NCBI GenBank assembly: GCA_036250225.1
Contig: JAPZLL010000025.1
Location: 434,001-498,000, forward strand
Length of the DNA: 64,000 nt
Source: Cercophora sp. LCS_1
Lineage: Eukaryota > Ascomycota > Sordariomycetes > Sordariales > Lasiosphaeriaceae
Reading direction: 5' to 3'
Shown here: piece after piece, positions 44,664 to 56,901 of the stretch
Position numbering within the stretch: the first letter of the stretch is position 1
Layout: each line of letters begins with the position of its first letter
The notes under the pieces: model-generated
What the model saw: only the letters and a program-made list of their open reading frames with translations
The model's database searches: none
Told to the model about the DNA's origin: nothing
Made by a program: the position numbers and the translations under genes

Positions 44664-47091
44664 ATGGCCGAATTTGCAGCAAGTATTGTCGCCTTTATCC
44701 AGCTAACCGACACCGTCATCCGTGTTTGCAACCTCTACATCAGCAGCGTCAAAGATGCGCCGCGGGACATGGTCATCATCTCCGGCGAAATAACATCGCT
44801 AAGGGCCATACTCTCTTGTCTCAACGAATCTAATCTCCATGCGAAGACTATAGAGGCCCTTCCCACTTTATTTGCACCATCAGGGCCAATACACGCTTGT
44901 TATCAGTCAATTACCTCGTTGGAGCGTTTACTCCCAAAAGTTTCGCATGCCGAGGCCAAGAAAACAACATTCAGCTTTACAGATCTCGCCTGGGCACTTA
45001 AGGAGCCCCAGGTTCGGAAACTACTCGCCGAGATTACTTTGCACAAGTCGACTCTGTTGCTGGCCTTGACGGGCGATCTAATGTGAGCAAAGATCCCGGG
45101 CTCATCGTGGCGATAACTGACACCAAGCGCAGGCGCGAAGTCAAGGACATAAAAGCGGGCGTGGAACGAGTTGAGAACACATTGACACGGTCAGAACGCG
45201 CCGAGATTCTAGATTGGCTCCAGTTCCCATGCCACGATCCCTCAGCGATCCACAACGGCATCGTTGAGAACCACGACGAACAGACGAGCTCATGGTTATA
45301 CGAATGGAAAAAGTGGAGCATATGGCTTCAGTCCGACATTCCGCCACAAGATCGGTTTCTTTGGATTCATGGTATCCCCGGAGCGGGCAAGTCCGTCCTG
45401 GCTTCCTTTATTGTTGAGTCGGTCAAGTCTCACTGTCACCAAACTACTGATAAACGACTGGGATACGCGTATTACTACTGTCACTATTCGCACGATGAAG
45501 ATAGCGGTGTCTCGTTTCTCCGCTGGGTGGTGAGCCAACTGTGTCGTCAGGCGGAGTGGGTGCCGCCGCAGCTGAGGAGCCTTCGAGACTCAGGCCAGGA
45601 GCCAGCCATATCCGGGTTGTTTACGGTCCTGCACTCGGTACTGGAGATGTTCAACGCATTTTATGTTGTCATTGACGGTGTTGACGAAAGCCAGCCAAGA
45701 ACGCGTCTGCTTTCAATCCTGGCAACTCTTGCTACCGACGAGCGGTTTCAGGTCATCAGGCTGTTGGCCACAAGTCGTCAACATGCCGACATCGAGCAAG
45801 CATTTTCCGGCATTTCGGCCAGTATTTCCATGTCGAACGCTTTTGTTGCTCGGGATATCGAAACGGTTGTCCACAAGTGGATGACAAGCAATCCGCGGAT
45901 GCAGCGTTGGGGACATCTATCTGCGTGGATCGAGACAAAGTTGTGTTCCGGAGCTCGAGGGATGTAAGTCACGATCTTCGAATCGTTCAAAATGGGGAAG
46001 CAGCTAACACCTTGGGCAACAGGTTCCGTTGGGTAGTATGCCAGATGCAAACTCTAGAACGTATTCGCGAAGAGTCGCAGCTCATCCTCGCTCTCAACAG
46101 CCTTCCGAAAGATCTAGACGAGGCATACACCCAGCTTTTCCAAAGCATCCCCGATCAAGACCGCCTCTTCGTCCGGCAAGTCCTTCTTTGGATTGTTGGG
46201 CACGCATCCTCGGGACGGCTGAGAGACAACGGCATTCACATCGACGTGCTCGTTGCGGCCGTTTGCGACGACCTTCGGCACATCACTGGTAAAACGTATC
46301 GATATACGCCAGAGGACGTGAGAGAGCTCTGTGGAAGCCTTATCACCGTCACGGAACGGGATCTCCCGTTTACGGACTTTCTGGGCGAGCTACGATTCAA
46401 CCTCAGCCCCGAAGGCGAGTTGATCATTTCGAAGGAGAAGCACGACCAACCCACACCAAGGGGTCACTTTGTGAAACTCGCCCACTACACCGTCATGGAG
46501 TTCCTGGCCTCAGACCGGATAGCCGCCAGCCCCGTACGGGAGTTTTCACTCGCCGCCTCGGCTAACATCAAGAGTGAATTCCACAGGAGCGTCCTCCGTC
46601 AATCCCTGACTGCCGATCCACAGGGTACCTCAGTGAACTGGATTCGGGAACGTGAGCCATACTGTCTAACTCTTGTACCGCTCATCATCCACGACGCCGA
46701 CATCACCGACCCGGAAATCATGGATATGTGCGTCCGGTATTTTTCCCCAACTAGCCCACATTATCCCAGGCTGAGGCAGATACAATATCATCTCATCACT
46801 GGGTGCCTAGATGCGAGGTCGTTTTATGTTACTCGGCTTCCCATTTATGATCCGACGTTACCGGTGTCGGAATATGAGCATAATGATCCGAGGCTGTGGG
46901 CGATACTTGGCATGCTTAGGTCAAATCAGTGGCTGGGTATGCAGTATTTGAAGAGTTTGGGTTGGACGGTGGATGATGTGAGTGAGAGGGAGCTAGTCGT
47001 TAGTTTCTTGGATCGTGTGGGGACTGGAATGGGGAGTGTTCGGACGTACCGGGAGACGGTGGGGATGATAGAATTGGCACGGTCGTCCTAG
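44664..47091 (+). CDS. NACHT-domain STAND protein with fungal N-terminal helical domain
   Basis: Three exons: 44664-45082, 45133-45963, 46023-47091, both introns phase 2; 772 residues. The first about 135 residues (MAEFAASIVAFIQLTDTVIR...) match the fungal N-terminal helical domain of STAND proteins (Helo-like/PF17111 type), a likely cell-death or signalling module. The NACHT domain follows: P-loop GIPGAGKS (220-227), Walker B in FYVVIDGVDESQP, and LLATSRQHADIE. After it come a winged-helix-like part (LNSLPKDLDEAYTQLFQSIP, DRLFVRQVLLWIVGHAS, VKLAHYTVMEFLAS) and a C-terminal region of about 200 residues with no clear repeats. So the usual ankyrin or WD array is missing or too degenerate to see. 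Role inferred: non-self sensing. Confidence 0.88.
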
Positions 47092-47494
47092 GCGCTGTAG
47101 TTCTACTTGCGACTACTGACGAGGATCTCGTGCAGGTTACGGGACAGGTAACCGTTTTCATTGTAAAAGGGGAACTTGTCCTGACGAGCGTGAATTGTCG
47201 TCGTCAACAATCTACATGGCTCAACGTGGAAAGCTGAGACAAGCTGAGATAAGTGCATTGTACGCCCTTAATCCGAATGCGTGAAAACAACAAGAAACTT
47301 CCAAGTCCATTGAGAGGTTGACAAGACGGGAATTGGGTCCTTTCGCTCGCTATTTTCCTGGTCATCCTTTCCACCCGCGACGAACTTCGCCATGCCGCAT
47401 CTGGTTCTGGCATTACGAGTCCCACCGGAAACAAACAGTACGACACAAAGCCGCTAAAATCGTTCAAACCCCCCAGATCAGGCAGAAACCGGCC
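47092..47494. other. Convergent intergenic region
   Basis: 403 bp between two stops. No gene seen. Confidence 0.4.
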
Positions 47495-50400
47495 TCACAC
47501 TGCCTGGCCTGTTTCCTGCATCATGCCCCTAAGCCAACTTTCAGACGCAAGCCGGTGAGGGTGTGTCTCGGCCAGCACCTCAGTCCGTATTGCCACGACC
47601 TTTTTCATTAGTGTAGTAGCCTCATCCGCCTGTCCATTCTCCCAGTATGCTACGGCAAGCTCATGTTGAGATGCTAATCGGTTGGGGTGTGTCTCAGCCA
47701 GTACTTTTATCTGGATAGCAACCACTTGCTCCAGGAGCGCAATGGCCTTTTCAACCTGGCCATCTTGTAGGTAAGCCCCGGCAAGCTGATGTTGAGATGC
47801 TAATCGGTTGGGGTGTGTCTCAGCCAGAGTTTTTGCCTCAATAGCAACCACTTGCTCCAGGAGCGCAATGGCCTTTTCAACCTGGCCATCTTGTAGGTAA
47901 GCCCTGGCAAGCTCATGTTGAGATGCTAATCGGTTGGGGTGTGTTTTAACCAGAGTTTTTGCCTCAATAGCAACCACTTGCTCCAGGAGCGCAATGGCCT
48001 TTTCAACCTGGCCATCTTGTAGGTAAGCCCCGGCAAGCTGATGTTGAGATGCTAATCGGTTGGGGTGTGTCTCAGCCAGTACTTTTATCTGGATAGCAAC
48101 CACTTGCTCCTGGAGCGCAATGGCCTTTTCAACCTGGCCATCTTGTAGGTAAGCCCCGGCAAGCTGATGTTGAGATGCTAATCGGTTGGGGTGTGTCTCA
48201 GCCAGTACTTTTATCCGGANNNNNNNNNNNNNNNNNNNNNNNNNNNNNNNNNNNNNNNNNNNNNNNNNNNNNNNNNNNNNNNNNNNNNNNNNNNNNNNNN
48301 NNNNNNNNNNNNNNNNTGTGTCTCAGCCAGTACTTTTATCCGGATAGCAACCACTTGCTCCAGGAGCGTAATGGCCTTTTCAACCTGGCCATCTTGTAGG
48401 TAAGCCCCGGCAAGCTGATGTTGAGATGCTAATCGGTTGGGGTGTGTCTCAGCCAGTACTTTTATCCGGATAGCAACCACTTGCTCCAGGAGCGTAATGG
48501 CCTTTTCAACCTGGCCATCTTGTAGGTAAGCCCCGGCAAGCTCATGTTGAGATGCTAATCGGTTGGGGTGGTCCTCTGGTAAGTGACCGTCAGCCCAGTC
48601 AGAGGCTTGCTCTAGGCGTTGAACAGCTTCTGCAATCCTCCCGTCGAATTCTAACCACTGTCCGCACAGGCGGAGGAGATGAAACCTTTCTTTTAGGCTT
48701 ATCTCTTTCCTTTGCTGCAGCAGGATGAAGGCATGTGGATAGTACTCCCTCCACAGGTCTCTGTTCTCCCATTCCTGTTCTGGGAAAATCTCCCGAAGGT
48801 GCTTAATAGCGTCCACGGTGTTGCTTGCAGTGCGTCCATCCCTTTTGATCCAGATTTGCGTTGCCAAGTGGACCAGACTGTGCATGTCGAATGTGTCCGT
48901 AGTCCCACGCCTGCTCAAGAACGCATACCCGCAAAGTGTCCCGATGGCCCGGGTCAAACGCTCTGGGTCCAGCCTGGGTAGAATTGACCGTGGAATTGCC
49001 TTGGGCTCGATGCATGCCAGAAACGACAGTACTTTGGCCGCATCCGCGTTCGATTTGCGGATTTGCTCAAACGATACGAGCCATGTCGTCGCCACCGCGT
49101 TCTGTGAGCCCGGGTACCGGGTGTTGTCGTAAAACTCTTGACTTAACAGGTTGGCTGTTCCCTGGTTTGTGCTTCGGAGTAGTTCCAAGTACTCGCGGGT
49201 AGGTATCTGGTTTGTGCTCAGATATGCTGCTGCCTGAGTGATCGCGAGAGGGAGGTATGTGAGCGCACTGAGTAGCTCCTTGGTGTCTGTTTCACTTTCA
49301 AGTAGATCTCTTCGGGGGCCCAGTGACTTTGCCAGGAAGTCGGTGGCTTCGGAGGGTTCCATTGCGTGGAGGTCAATGATGTCACCTCCGGCAAAGGGAA
49401 CGGCGACTTCGCGTGACCTTGTTGTAAGTAGAACTAGGCCCACGTCGCTTATCGGTATATACCTGTTGATGCCGCTTCCGTCATGTGAGGGCCCGAGCAT
49501 AAGATCCATATCGTCCGCATTGTCGATGATGAGGAACCAGGGGCCACCGGCTCCGGAACTCAAGTGTCGACAGACCGCATCTCTAGGGTCTTCCTGCGAA
49601 TTCTGGGTTGGGAGTTGCCTTGCAATCTCTGCATAGGCTTGCTCAAATGTCGCGTTGCTTAGTGCTGGCACCCAGAAGATGGAGTAGCTGGGGTATTGAG
49701 TCTTGGCCCAGTATGCAAGCTGCAAGGCCAACTGCGTTTTGCCAACGCCGCCCAGCCCGACAACTGCGACTCTTTGACACTCTTTCTCGATGAAGAGCTT
49801 GCGTTGTATGGTATCGAGTGCGCCCCGGCGCCCAGTGAAACGGCGGTTCTGCGGAAGTGGGATGTAGGAACATGGCTTTGGGGTACCATGACCTACGGAA
49901 AAGTGAGCCCAGTGAAGATACTTTTCTTTTTGCTGTTCAACTAACCTACAGCCCCCGAGGGTTGGCTACTCAGTAGCTGCTCATGACCTTCAGGGGTGCG
50001 AGCTTCCGCCACCAAGCTCTTCACAAACATCTCCACTCTCCTGCGGTTCTCCTCCAAATAATTGTATGTATGTGCCGATATAGCGCTTGCTTCCTTCCAG
50101 TCAGATAGGGTAACGTCCTCCAAGCCCTTGTCGACATTGAACCTGTAGTATTTGCCGGAATCGCCGTACTGGTTGTCAAGCCTGGCGGCTACTTTCTTTG
50201 ACGAGGTTGCCATGTTCTTCAGTGCCCGAATAATGGAGGGGAAGTTGTCGCGGATCTTGACCACATCTCCAAGCCCCGTACCGATGCTAAGAACAAGCAG
50301 GTTGCCTTTGCGGTTGGGGAATTGTTTCTCGGCCTCAGCAACCAAAACTTCGCACGGGTTGTTGTATCCGAACCCAGCATCTACAAACTTGATGCGGTCA

Positions 50401-51281
50401 CGGCCAACGACGGCCGGCTTGAAGAAGGTCGTCGCTGCCGAGGTAGCGCGTGCGACTTGCCAGATCGTACAGCCGTGGAACTTGGCCGACACGTCGTAGG
50501 TTGTGAAGAGCGTGGGCCTAGTATCGACGTTTTCCCTCGTTATTGCCAGGACAGCCCTAGTTGAGGTTAGCCATCAAATCTCTGATTTACGAATCTGCAT
50601 GCCAGGACGTACGTCTTGGTGCATGCTGTGTCGCGGAACGCCAGATCGCTATGTGGGCACGTCTCGCTCGCTGGGGTGTTTGCTGGAGGGCCTTCTTGTT
50701 GGCTGCGGCGAGCAACGCAATTAGGGTGGTTGCAAAATTTCATGACCGCCTTCTTGATGGCTTCCTCGAGCGCTGTTGCGGAGAAGATACCGGTGCTCGA
50801 GACCGGGAGCTTGTGTTTTTTCCGCGTAAATGCTTGCTCGGCGACATCCGTGTATGCCTTTAAACACTGATCAACTGTCATACCCAGCCTGCCCAACATG
50901 ATGGCAATGATCCTGGTATGGACGTTAGGCTCTAGCTGGTTCTTTGATGAAAATGAAAATAGCTGCCACTCGGCAAACGCGAGAACTGGTGTCCTCAGGC
51001 CCATGAACAATTGAACCCGAATAAGGGCTTACCCTCCAGTGCTCGTTCCACCGATGAAGTCAAAATACTCGCATGGCCGCGGCACGCTCTCGAGACCACA
51101 TTCCTGGAGTATCTGCTCCATGATATTTTCCAGGATAAGGAGGCTGGAAATCCCGCGAATCCCGCCTCCATCTGTGGCATCAAAGTCAGCTTTGCGGATA
51201 TTTCAGCGGGCCAAGGCAGCGGGATGGGGAGGGACACTCACCAAGGGAGAGGACTCTCAGCGGCGGCTCATGGGCGCTCAT
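47495..51281 (-). CDS. Patatin-like / NB-ARC / TPR NLR protein
   Basis: Five exons on the minus strand: 51281-51242, 51171-51033, 50912-50613, 50556-49946 and 49892-47495, all with coherent phases. Patatin-like phospholipase: DGGGIRG at 14-20, nucleophile Ser 57 in GGTSTGG, catalytic Asp in VDAGFGYNN. NB-ARC: P-loop GLGGVGKT (about 409-416) in RVAVVGLGGVGKTQLALQLA, Walker B WFLIIDNADD, VLLTTRSREVAV and YLPLAITQAAAYL. Then a helical linker and an array of 42-residue TPR units (HPNRLASQHELAGAYLQDGQ...) of near-perfect identity, ending with degenerate units. A gap of N (48220-48316) interrupts one unit and breaks frame, because 97 N stand for at least 98 bases. The architecture is that of fungal NLRs in which the patatin part is the lipase effector and the TPRs sense ligand. 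Confidence 0.92.
47562..48568 (-). repeat. Tandem 126-bp TPR-coding repeat
   Basis: The element TGTGTCTC..GCCAG recurs at 47562, 47688, 47814, 48066, 48192, 48317 and 48443, with a variant at 47940; the spacing is 126 bp except across the N gap, where it is 125. Units next to the gap are almost identical at nucleotide level, those at the 3' end are divergent. Confidence 0.9.
48220..48316. other. Assembly gap (97 N) inside the TPR array
   Basis: Ninety-seven N flanked by the same repeat sequence on both sides. One unit needs 98 bases, so the gap is one base short or stands for more units. Confidence 0.97.
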
Positions 51282-51950
51282 TCTCGTCTCTGGTCACACG
51301 ATCCGTCGTTGCCCGTTTGGTGTCGCTGTATCTAGATCACATCTCAGTGACGTCCAGAGTTGAAGATGATGCGGGGTAAAGTGGTTCTGAGGCCTTAGGC
51401 AGATATGGTGCCAATAGTGGTGGTTGTGAGCCAATCATCATTCTTGACGCCAGCCTTCATGCAGGACAGGGTCGAAGGGGAAGACATGAGCGAGTGCAGT
51501 GCCAGGGCGGAATCCGATTCGTCTTCGTGGCGTCTCGGCGCGTGAGTAAAGGGTGGCTGAATGGCTAGTCTGTCAAAAGACAGGTCGCCGCATTTCGTCG
51601 ACGCCCACTTCAACGGTCTCGAGCGGTGAAGGCATTCCCAATTCGCCTCACCATAATGCTCGAAAGAGTTGATAAATACTTTGAATGTTCTACAATATCG
51701 CCCAATGTCTTGGGAATTCAATTGTATGTCATTTTATAGCATGTGTGTCCAAGCTATCACGAGTCCAAAGACCCATCAAAGATCGCTCAGGGTGTGCGGC
51801 AGGTGGTCGACGGTGTGTCAACGGTGAACCAAAGGTGAACGGTGAGGCGAAGGTTGGTAACACCCACTTTTAGTCCTAACCCTTCAATGCAGGTATCAAG
51901 TTGATTCCGTCATCAACCGTTCTTCAGAATCTAACACACGCAACATGTGC
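51282..51950. other. Intergenic, no supported gene
   Basis: About 670 bp between the patatin-NLR start and the next minus-strand stop. Short frames only. Confidence 0.4.
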
Positions 51951-54014
51951 TTACCGAATCCTCACCCTCTCACTTTCACTTCCAACTTGCTCAACAAGTT
52001 CCCCGTCCATGACCCCCTGCACCCACCCCTCCCCAACCCACAAGTACGTCCCATCCTCACTCGGTCCTCTCAAGACATTCGGCCCAGCGCCGCCGTCAAA
52101 AACAAACACCACATCGCCCACCTCAGCACCCCCTGGAACCCACCCCATCTGCCCATTACCCAAATAGCAAAACCGCATATGCCCCGTCGTCAAATCCCCA
52201 ACGCATCTCCTATAAACCGTATCCTCATCCCAGACATCCTCATCTCGCATCCATCCCTCCGCAAATCCCTTCAGCTCCACAAGCTGTATCTCAATCGCCG
52301 ATATTGTTTTCTCATTCAGCGGTTCCATTGTCGCCATATTCACGCCACAGCACAAGGCACGGATGAAATTGGCATATGAATCCGATGTCCGTCCGGTTAG
52401 CAGTATGGAATCGGTCCGCATGCGCATTCCATCAAGTCTGACGCCGTTCATAGCCCAGTGGCAATCATCGGTCCAGTTCGACTCGGCCTTGATGGCGGCG
52501 GCGGAATAGGTCCCGGGCCCCGCGAAGAGATCGACACCCGCATCCAAGCAGTGCTGATTTCTACTTTTGCAGAGTCGTTGTACTGTGCCTACCGTGCGGC
52601 CGCGAAGGACGAGGATGGTGTTGTCGTCTTCAAGCTCTGCGACGACGGGGAGGCCACCGCCGGCGCGGCACTTGTGGAATAGGTTGCGATAGCCGATGGT
52701 CGGAAAACAGGTACGAGAGAAGTCAGGGGTCCAGGAGGGATGTCCAGGTTGGGGCTGCTCGCCGGGCTCGAGGAGGTATGCCCAGCAGAGGGAGCGCATG
52801 GATTTGTTACGCGTCATGTCGAGGATGGCGAAGTCGCGAAAGACTTGCAGGGGTGGGAGGGCATAGTTGGGGAGCGGCAGCCACTCGTCTTCGTGGATTG
52901 AGATGTCTAGCAGCGCGTAGAGCTTGTCGCGAGGGTCCGTGGCGCTGAGACTACCGGCGCTGAAGAGGAGGTCGAAGTAGCAGTGGTCGTTGCGGGCTGA
53001 GAACGTGGCTCCGTTGCGATGCCATTGGTACACCAGCATGGTTGAGAACACACCCCTTCCACCGGCAACGGGGAGGCTGCGAGAGTCGTGGCGAAGTCCG
53101 GCCCTAGTAAAACGACGGACGACGGTCGTTAGATGTTCGTAGGGAAGCGATTCGGTGCCTAAGATGCAAACTGCCCGCTGTGCTTTGACGACTTCCTGGA
53201 GAACCCACATCCTGTGAAACCAGGGACGGGAGAGAAAAAAACCGAGGTGGTGCCATCCGTCGTCGGGAAAGCCGGGAACGCCCTGGATCTCGTCCACGGT
53301 CATGTCCCAGGATTCTCCCCTCGATGGCTTTTGGGACTCAATGTAGTTGTAAACCGCAGCGATGGCTTGTATCGCGTGGGCATCGCGCTCGTCTTCTTCT
53401 CCAAGCCATACGATGACTCGGTTTGCGCGAGCGTAGATCTCGCCCATGAGCTGGACCTGGTCACTCTTCTCCGCGTTATCGTCCTGGTTGATGCAGATCG
53501 CGTCGACCCATAGCGTCCGAGGAACTAGCGGATCCCTAAGGGCGGTTAAGGCTGCGTGGACGTTTCGGTTCACCCTCATCGTTTTACCATCGCAGAAAAT
53601 CTGGTGCGTTTTCTCCGGGTCGCCCCATGTGTAAGACAGGGCCTCGTATCCAGGATCGTTCTGGACCAGGAGAAGATAGTCACCCAGGACCGCGATATTG
53701 AGACTTATCGAGATTGGATCTGAGCCGTGTCCCGGTTGCAGATGCAAAAGTCGGATCCGGCCTGGATGTGGGAGTGGCGAGATGATATAATGAGCAAATT
53801 TGACTCGTCGCTGGCCGTTGATGCTGGGGTCACGCTCCCAGTTTGGCCAGAGATCGTCGGTGGCGTGGAGCTCGCCAGCGTTGTACTCGTAGATGACGGT
53901 TGGTTCTTCAACCGGTGTCGCGCTGGGCAAAGCCATCAAGCCTGCTGGCGGTGAAGTGGAAGTGGCTGGTGAGGCTGGCTGACAGGGGAGTATTTTCTGT
54001 AGGCGTGCTTTCAT
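51951..54014 (-). CDS. HET-domain protein (intact)
   Basis: Single exon, 687 residues from the ATG at 54014 (the open frame extends 20 codons upstream but only from a TTG). Numbering from this Met, HET motifs are EALSYTWGDP (about 124-133), PRTLWVDAICINQDD (about 165-179), LMGEIYARANRVIVWLG (about 189-205) and, further on, FFLSRPWFHRMWVLQEVVKA, followed by TDPRDKLYALLDIS. These are the blocks of the HET family, whose activation causes cell death on fusion of unlike strains. The C-terminal half (about 400-687) is without known repeats, so partner recognition cannot be read from it. The gene is intronless and complete, in contrast to the broken HET gene at 11.3-13.6 kb. Lies head to tail with another HET gene on the same strand. 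Confidence 0.9.
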   Translation of the reverse strand: MKARLQKILPCQPASPATSTSPPAGLMALPSATPVEEPTVIYEYNAGELHATDDLWPNWERDPSINGQRRVKFAHYIISPLPHPGRIRLLHLQPGHGSDPISISLNIAVLGDYLLLVQNDPGYEALSYTWGDPEKTHQIFCDGKTMRVNRNVHAALTALRDPLVPRTLWVDAICINQDDNAEKSDQVQLMGEIYARANRVIVWLGEEDERDAHAIQAIAAVYNYIESQKPSRGESWDMTVDEIQGVPGFPDDGWHHLGFFLSRPWFHRMWVLQEVVKAQRAVCILGTESLPYEHLTTVVRRFTRAGLRHDSRSLPVAGGRGVFSTMLVYQWHRNGATFSARNDHCYFDLLFSAGSLSATDPRDKLYALLDISIHEDEWLPLPNYALPPLQVFRDFAILDMTRNKSMRSLCWAYLLEPGEQPQPGHPSWTPDFSRTCFPTIGYRNLFHKCRAGGGLPVVAELEDDNTILVLRGRTVGTVQRLCKSRNQHCLDAGVDLFAGPGTYSAAAIKAESNWTDDCHWAMNGVRLDGMRMRTDSILLTGRTSDSYANFIRALCCGVNMATMEPLNEKTISAIEIQLVELKGFAEGWMRDEDVWDEDTVYRRCVGDLTTGHMRFCYLGNGQMGWVPGGAEVGDVVFVFDGGAGPNVLRGPSEDGTYLWVGEGWVQGVMDGELVEQVGSESERVRIR

Positions 54015-54074
54015 CGATTTCGCAGCATCCTTGAGACGCGTTTCGAGGTGAAACGGCTTCAAAAAGCCCAGCAA

Positions 54075-54845
54075 TCGTAATAGAACCGAGTATGAGTATT
54101 GCAGAGGTCAGTGACACTTGTTTTCGACAGCCTTCTTGGGGGTTTTTTTTTTTTTCAACATCACCGAGAAAACGGCGTCCCATGCTTCCGCATATTGACC
54201 CGCTTGCCTGGTGAGTCACCGGATTGCCCCACTGGGAAATCGAGGTTGCTGCTATTGGACAGTGCTGTAATGCATGGTCATCAACAACTGCACATCCTAA
54301 TTTTTGGTGATGCGTGTTGCCCTGTCTGTGGTTGAGGGGTTTGCTGAAGCGGGACTCCCATCCACATACGATGACCCGACAGACCTGGGTTAATTGAATG
54401 GTGGTGTCTTGAAGAGCAAGCGGAAGGACTGATGCAAGATGTACTGATGAAAACAGAGCCCATAGTAAGACTGTCGGCGGTATTCCCGTGGCGAGCGACG
54501 TCTTTTTGTTTCAGAAGCAACAGCATTTCAACAGATCGAAGCCCTTGGAGCGCACGGTGCATCCTTGTGGCTCAGGTGCTTTCGGCTACTTCGAGTGCAC
54601 CCAGGATGTCACTGGCCTGACTGTATGTCCTTGACCGACGATGATGGTAATGAGGTGCCAACATAATCTTAAAAAGCCAACTTCCTTTCCACCGTTGGTG
54701 AGACCTGACGGCTGTAGAGCTCTGAAACTCAACCTTATCTCAGCTTCGGGTTCCAGTCACTACTATCATCACATTCCCAAAACTCCCTCAAGAGACGTCT
54801 CCCACACGTCTCCGGCCATGGTAGCTTCCGTATACTTGGCCTCCT
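54075..54845. other. Intergenic between two HET genes
   Basis: About 770 bp, promoter of the intact HET gene and 3' region of the next. A short T-run is near 54149. No gene seen. Confidence 0.4.
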
Positions 54846-56901
54846 CTAAGCCAGTGTAATCTCCTTCCACTGAGCACCAGGCTCGAACCCGCTCGCCACC
54901 GCGTCTTGCCGGATAGTCCCTATCCCCCGTCTTTCAGCGACGCCGTCACTCCACTCCAAGAGCATGATGTGGTAAAACTTCCGCGGGCCCTTGCGTCCGA
55001 GGTGGATATCATCTATGGCAGGCATGAGCTCGTCCGATTCCGACAACAGCACCGCCTCGCACGGCGCTTGCGACTCAAAGAATTTTGTGTCTTCCAATCC
55101 GTCGAGCATCACGACACCGCAAACCAGACCCTGCCGGTCAAACAGCTTGGCGATGGCCATGAAGACGTCGAGGTCGTCAATCTTAAGCCACACAGTCAGC
55201 GACCAGAACTGCAGAATGGGATAAGGCCGCGGGGGCGTGTTGCTCGGCCAAGGACTTCCCGATGGCGCTGTGCGAGTTATCGAGATACTCAGATGTCGGC
55301 ATTCAAAAGGCTGTCGCTGATCGCTACCGTTTATCTCCCCGACTGGCATCATAATCTCGGTCCCATCTGGGGTTCTCATGTACCAAATAATCCACACCCG
55401 TTGGTCCAGCCAGCCGTTCAGCCTCTCCCTCTGGGCGATACTGACCTCACCACGCCAGCCTACCCACGAGTAGCTGGGGAATCCAGGGCGGCGCCGCAAG
55501 TTGCGACCGAAAAAGAGTAGAAACTGGTCAAAAGCCCCTGCGGGCAGACCTTGTATGATGGGGTACTCCAACTTGTCCGAGACGCGCCGCACAATGCCCG
55601 CCAAAGCGCGGAGGACGTCGGTCTCCTTGGTGAGGGCACGTTTTGTATACTGCTGAAGCATCCAGGCGTAGTCCTGTAGCGGAAATTGAAGTAGAATAGT
55701 GTCAAGGTACCCATCCTCGGCGTAGAATGTCTGGAAGCTGGTGCTGGGATGCGGATCGTCCTCGCAGGTTTCGCAGCGTTCGCTCTCGCGACACCGAAAG
55801 AAGAGCTGGTCTCCTGCAAAATACAAAATGCGCCGGGATAAAAGATGTTCTTGAAACCTGTATTCTTTTGTTATACACTCCCAAGTATATTTGTTTTCAA
55901 CAACTGCAGCAAAGAAATGATGTTGCTCACGTCCATGCTCGCGACTCATATACTGATCTCTTTAAGAATGTGTCGGGGCCGAAGTACACCCCCATAAAGA
56001 TGCCAGGTTTGACTTCTCGAGCGAGCCGCTGCTCTTTCCTATCCCCCGCGTGGAGACCGACAAGTCCAGAATTCGCATCGTGTCCCCCGGCGCTTACTAT
56101 GGTGAGCCACGACTGCTCGAAAATGCAGTCCATGACATGAACGCCTCTCCGAAGGTCCTCGTCATCGTTCTGCAGCAAGCATAACGAGTCCACCCAGAGG
56201 TAGCGGACGCCAAGCCGCCTGGTGAGTGTGATTGCGTCTCGGATCGTCATGGGAAGATGCTCCCAGGCCTCGGTCATGGCGCCCGGCTGCATCAGCCTGG
56301 GTCTGTTGACGGCCGAGAGTCTAAAGTTGGGTACTGCGCCCCAGACGTAGCTCAAGGCCACATATCTCAGTGATTCAGATACCTCCACAAGCGCGTTCTC
56401 AACTACATCAATCAGCCGTAATGTGTCGAGGTCGGCAATGCCCAGCGGATGGTTCAGGTCGCAGCTTGCGTGGTTCGTCTCGCATTGCTGCACCCAGCCC
56501 TTGACCCTCTCGAGATCGAGGACCGAGTCGAGGGCATGGCAAAGATAGAAGCGGCGATGGCTGGCCGGAAGGTCTGAGGAGGCAGGTGCCGCAAAAGCAA
56601 TCCAAACCTCGCATCCCGTTCCAAACAGGCGGAAACCGGAGCGACGCCCTGGTGCGCTTTGCTCATGCCAAATCAGCTCGATGTCGCGCCACTCCGGCAT
56701 GGCCCTGGTTCGCGAGTTCTCCACTCTCCCCGGGTCCTGGTGTATGGCGTCGCGGACAAGCTGGCAGAATTCGCATTGCGTGTCGCCGACGAGAGTAAAA
56801 CGCGGCAGGTCGTAGATGCGGTTGCGGAGGTGGGCGCCCTGTTGGAGTTCCCTCAGTGGCACGCTAGCACAGACCGAGCATGGATTTTCCTCCGGCAACA
56901 T
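54846..56901 (-). CDS. HET-domain protein (second intact copy)
   Basis: Two exons, 56901-55931 and 55857-54846, with a 73-bp intron in phase 2 that falls within the conserved SRAWTFQEHLLSRRIL motif; 660 residues. The N-terminus has a Cys-x2-Cys pattern (NPCSVCASVPL, TQCEFCQLVRDA) usual at the start of long HET proteins. HET blocks: RYVALSYVWGAVPNF, MTIRDAITLTRRLGVRYLWV and DSLCLLQNDDED, then VMDCIFEQSWLTIVSAGG. The WTFQE segment across the intron and PSYSWVGWRGEV follow. The C-terminal part is unrelated in detail to the neighbouring HET protein, so the two are not recent duplicates. Role inferred: allorecognition/cell death. Confidence 0.9.
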
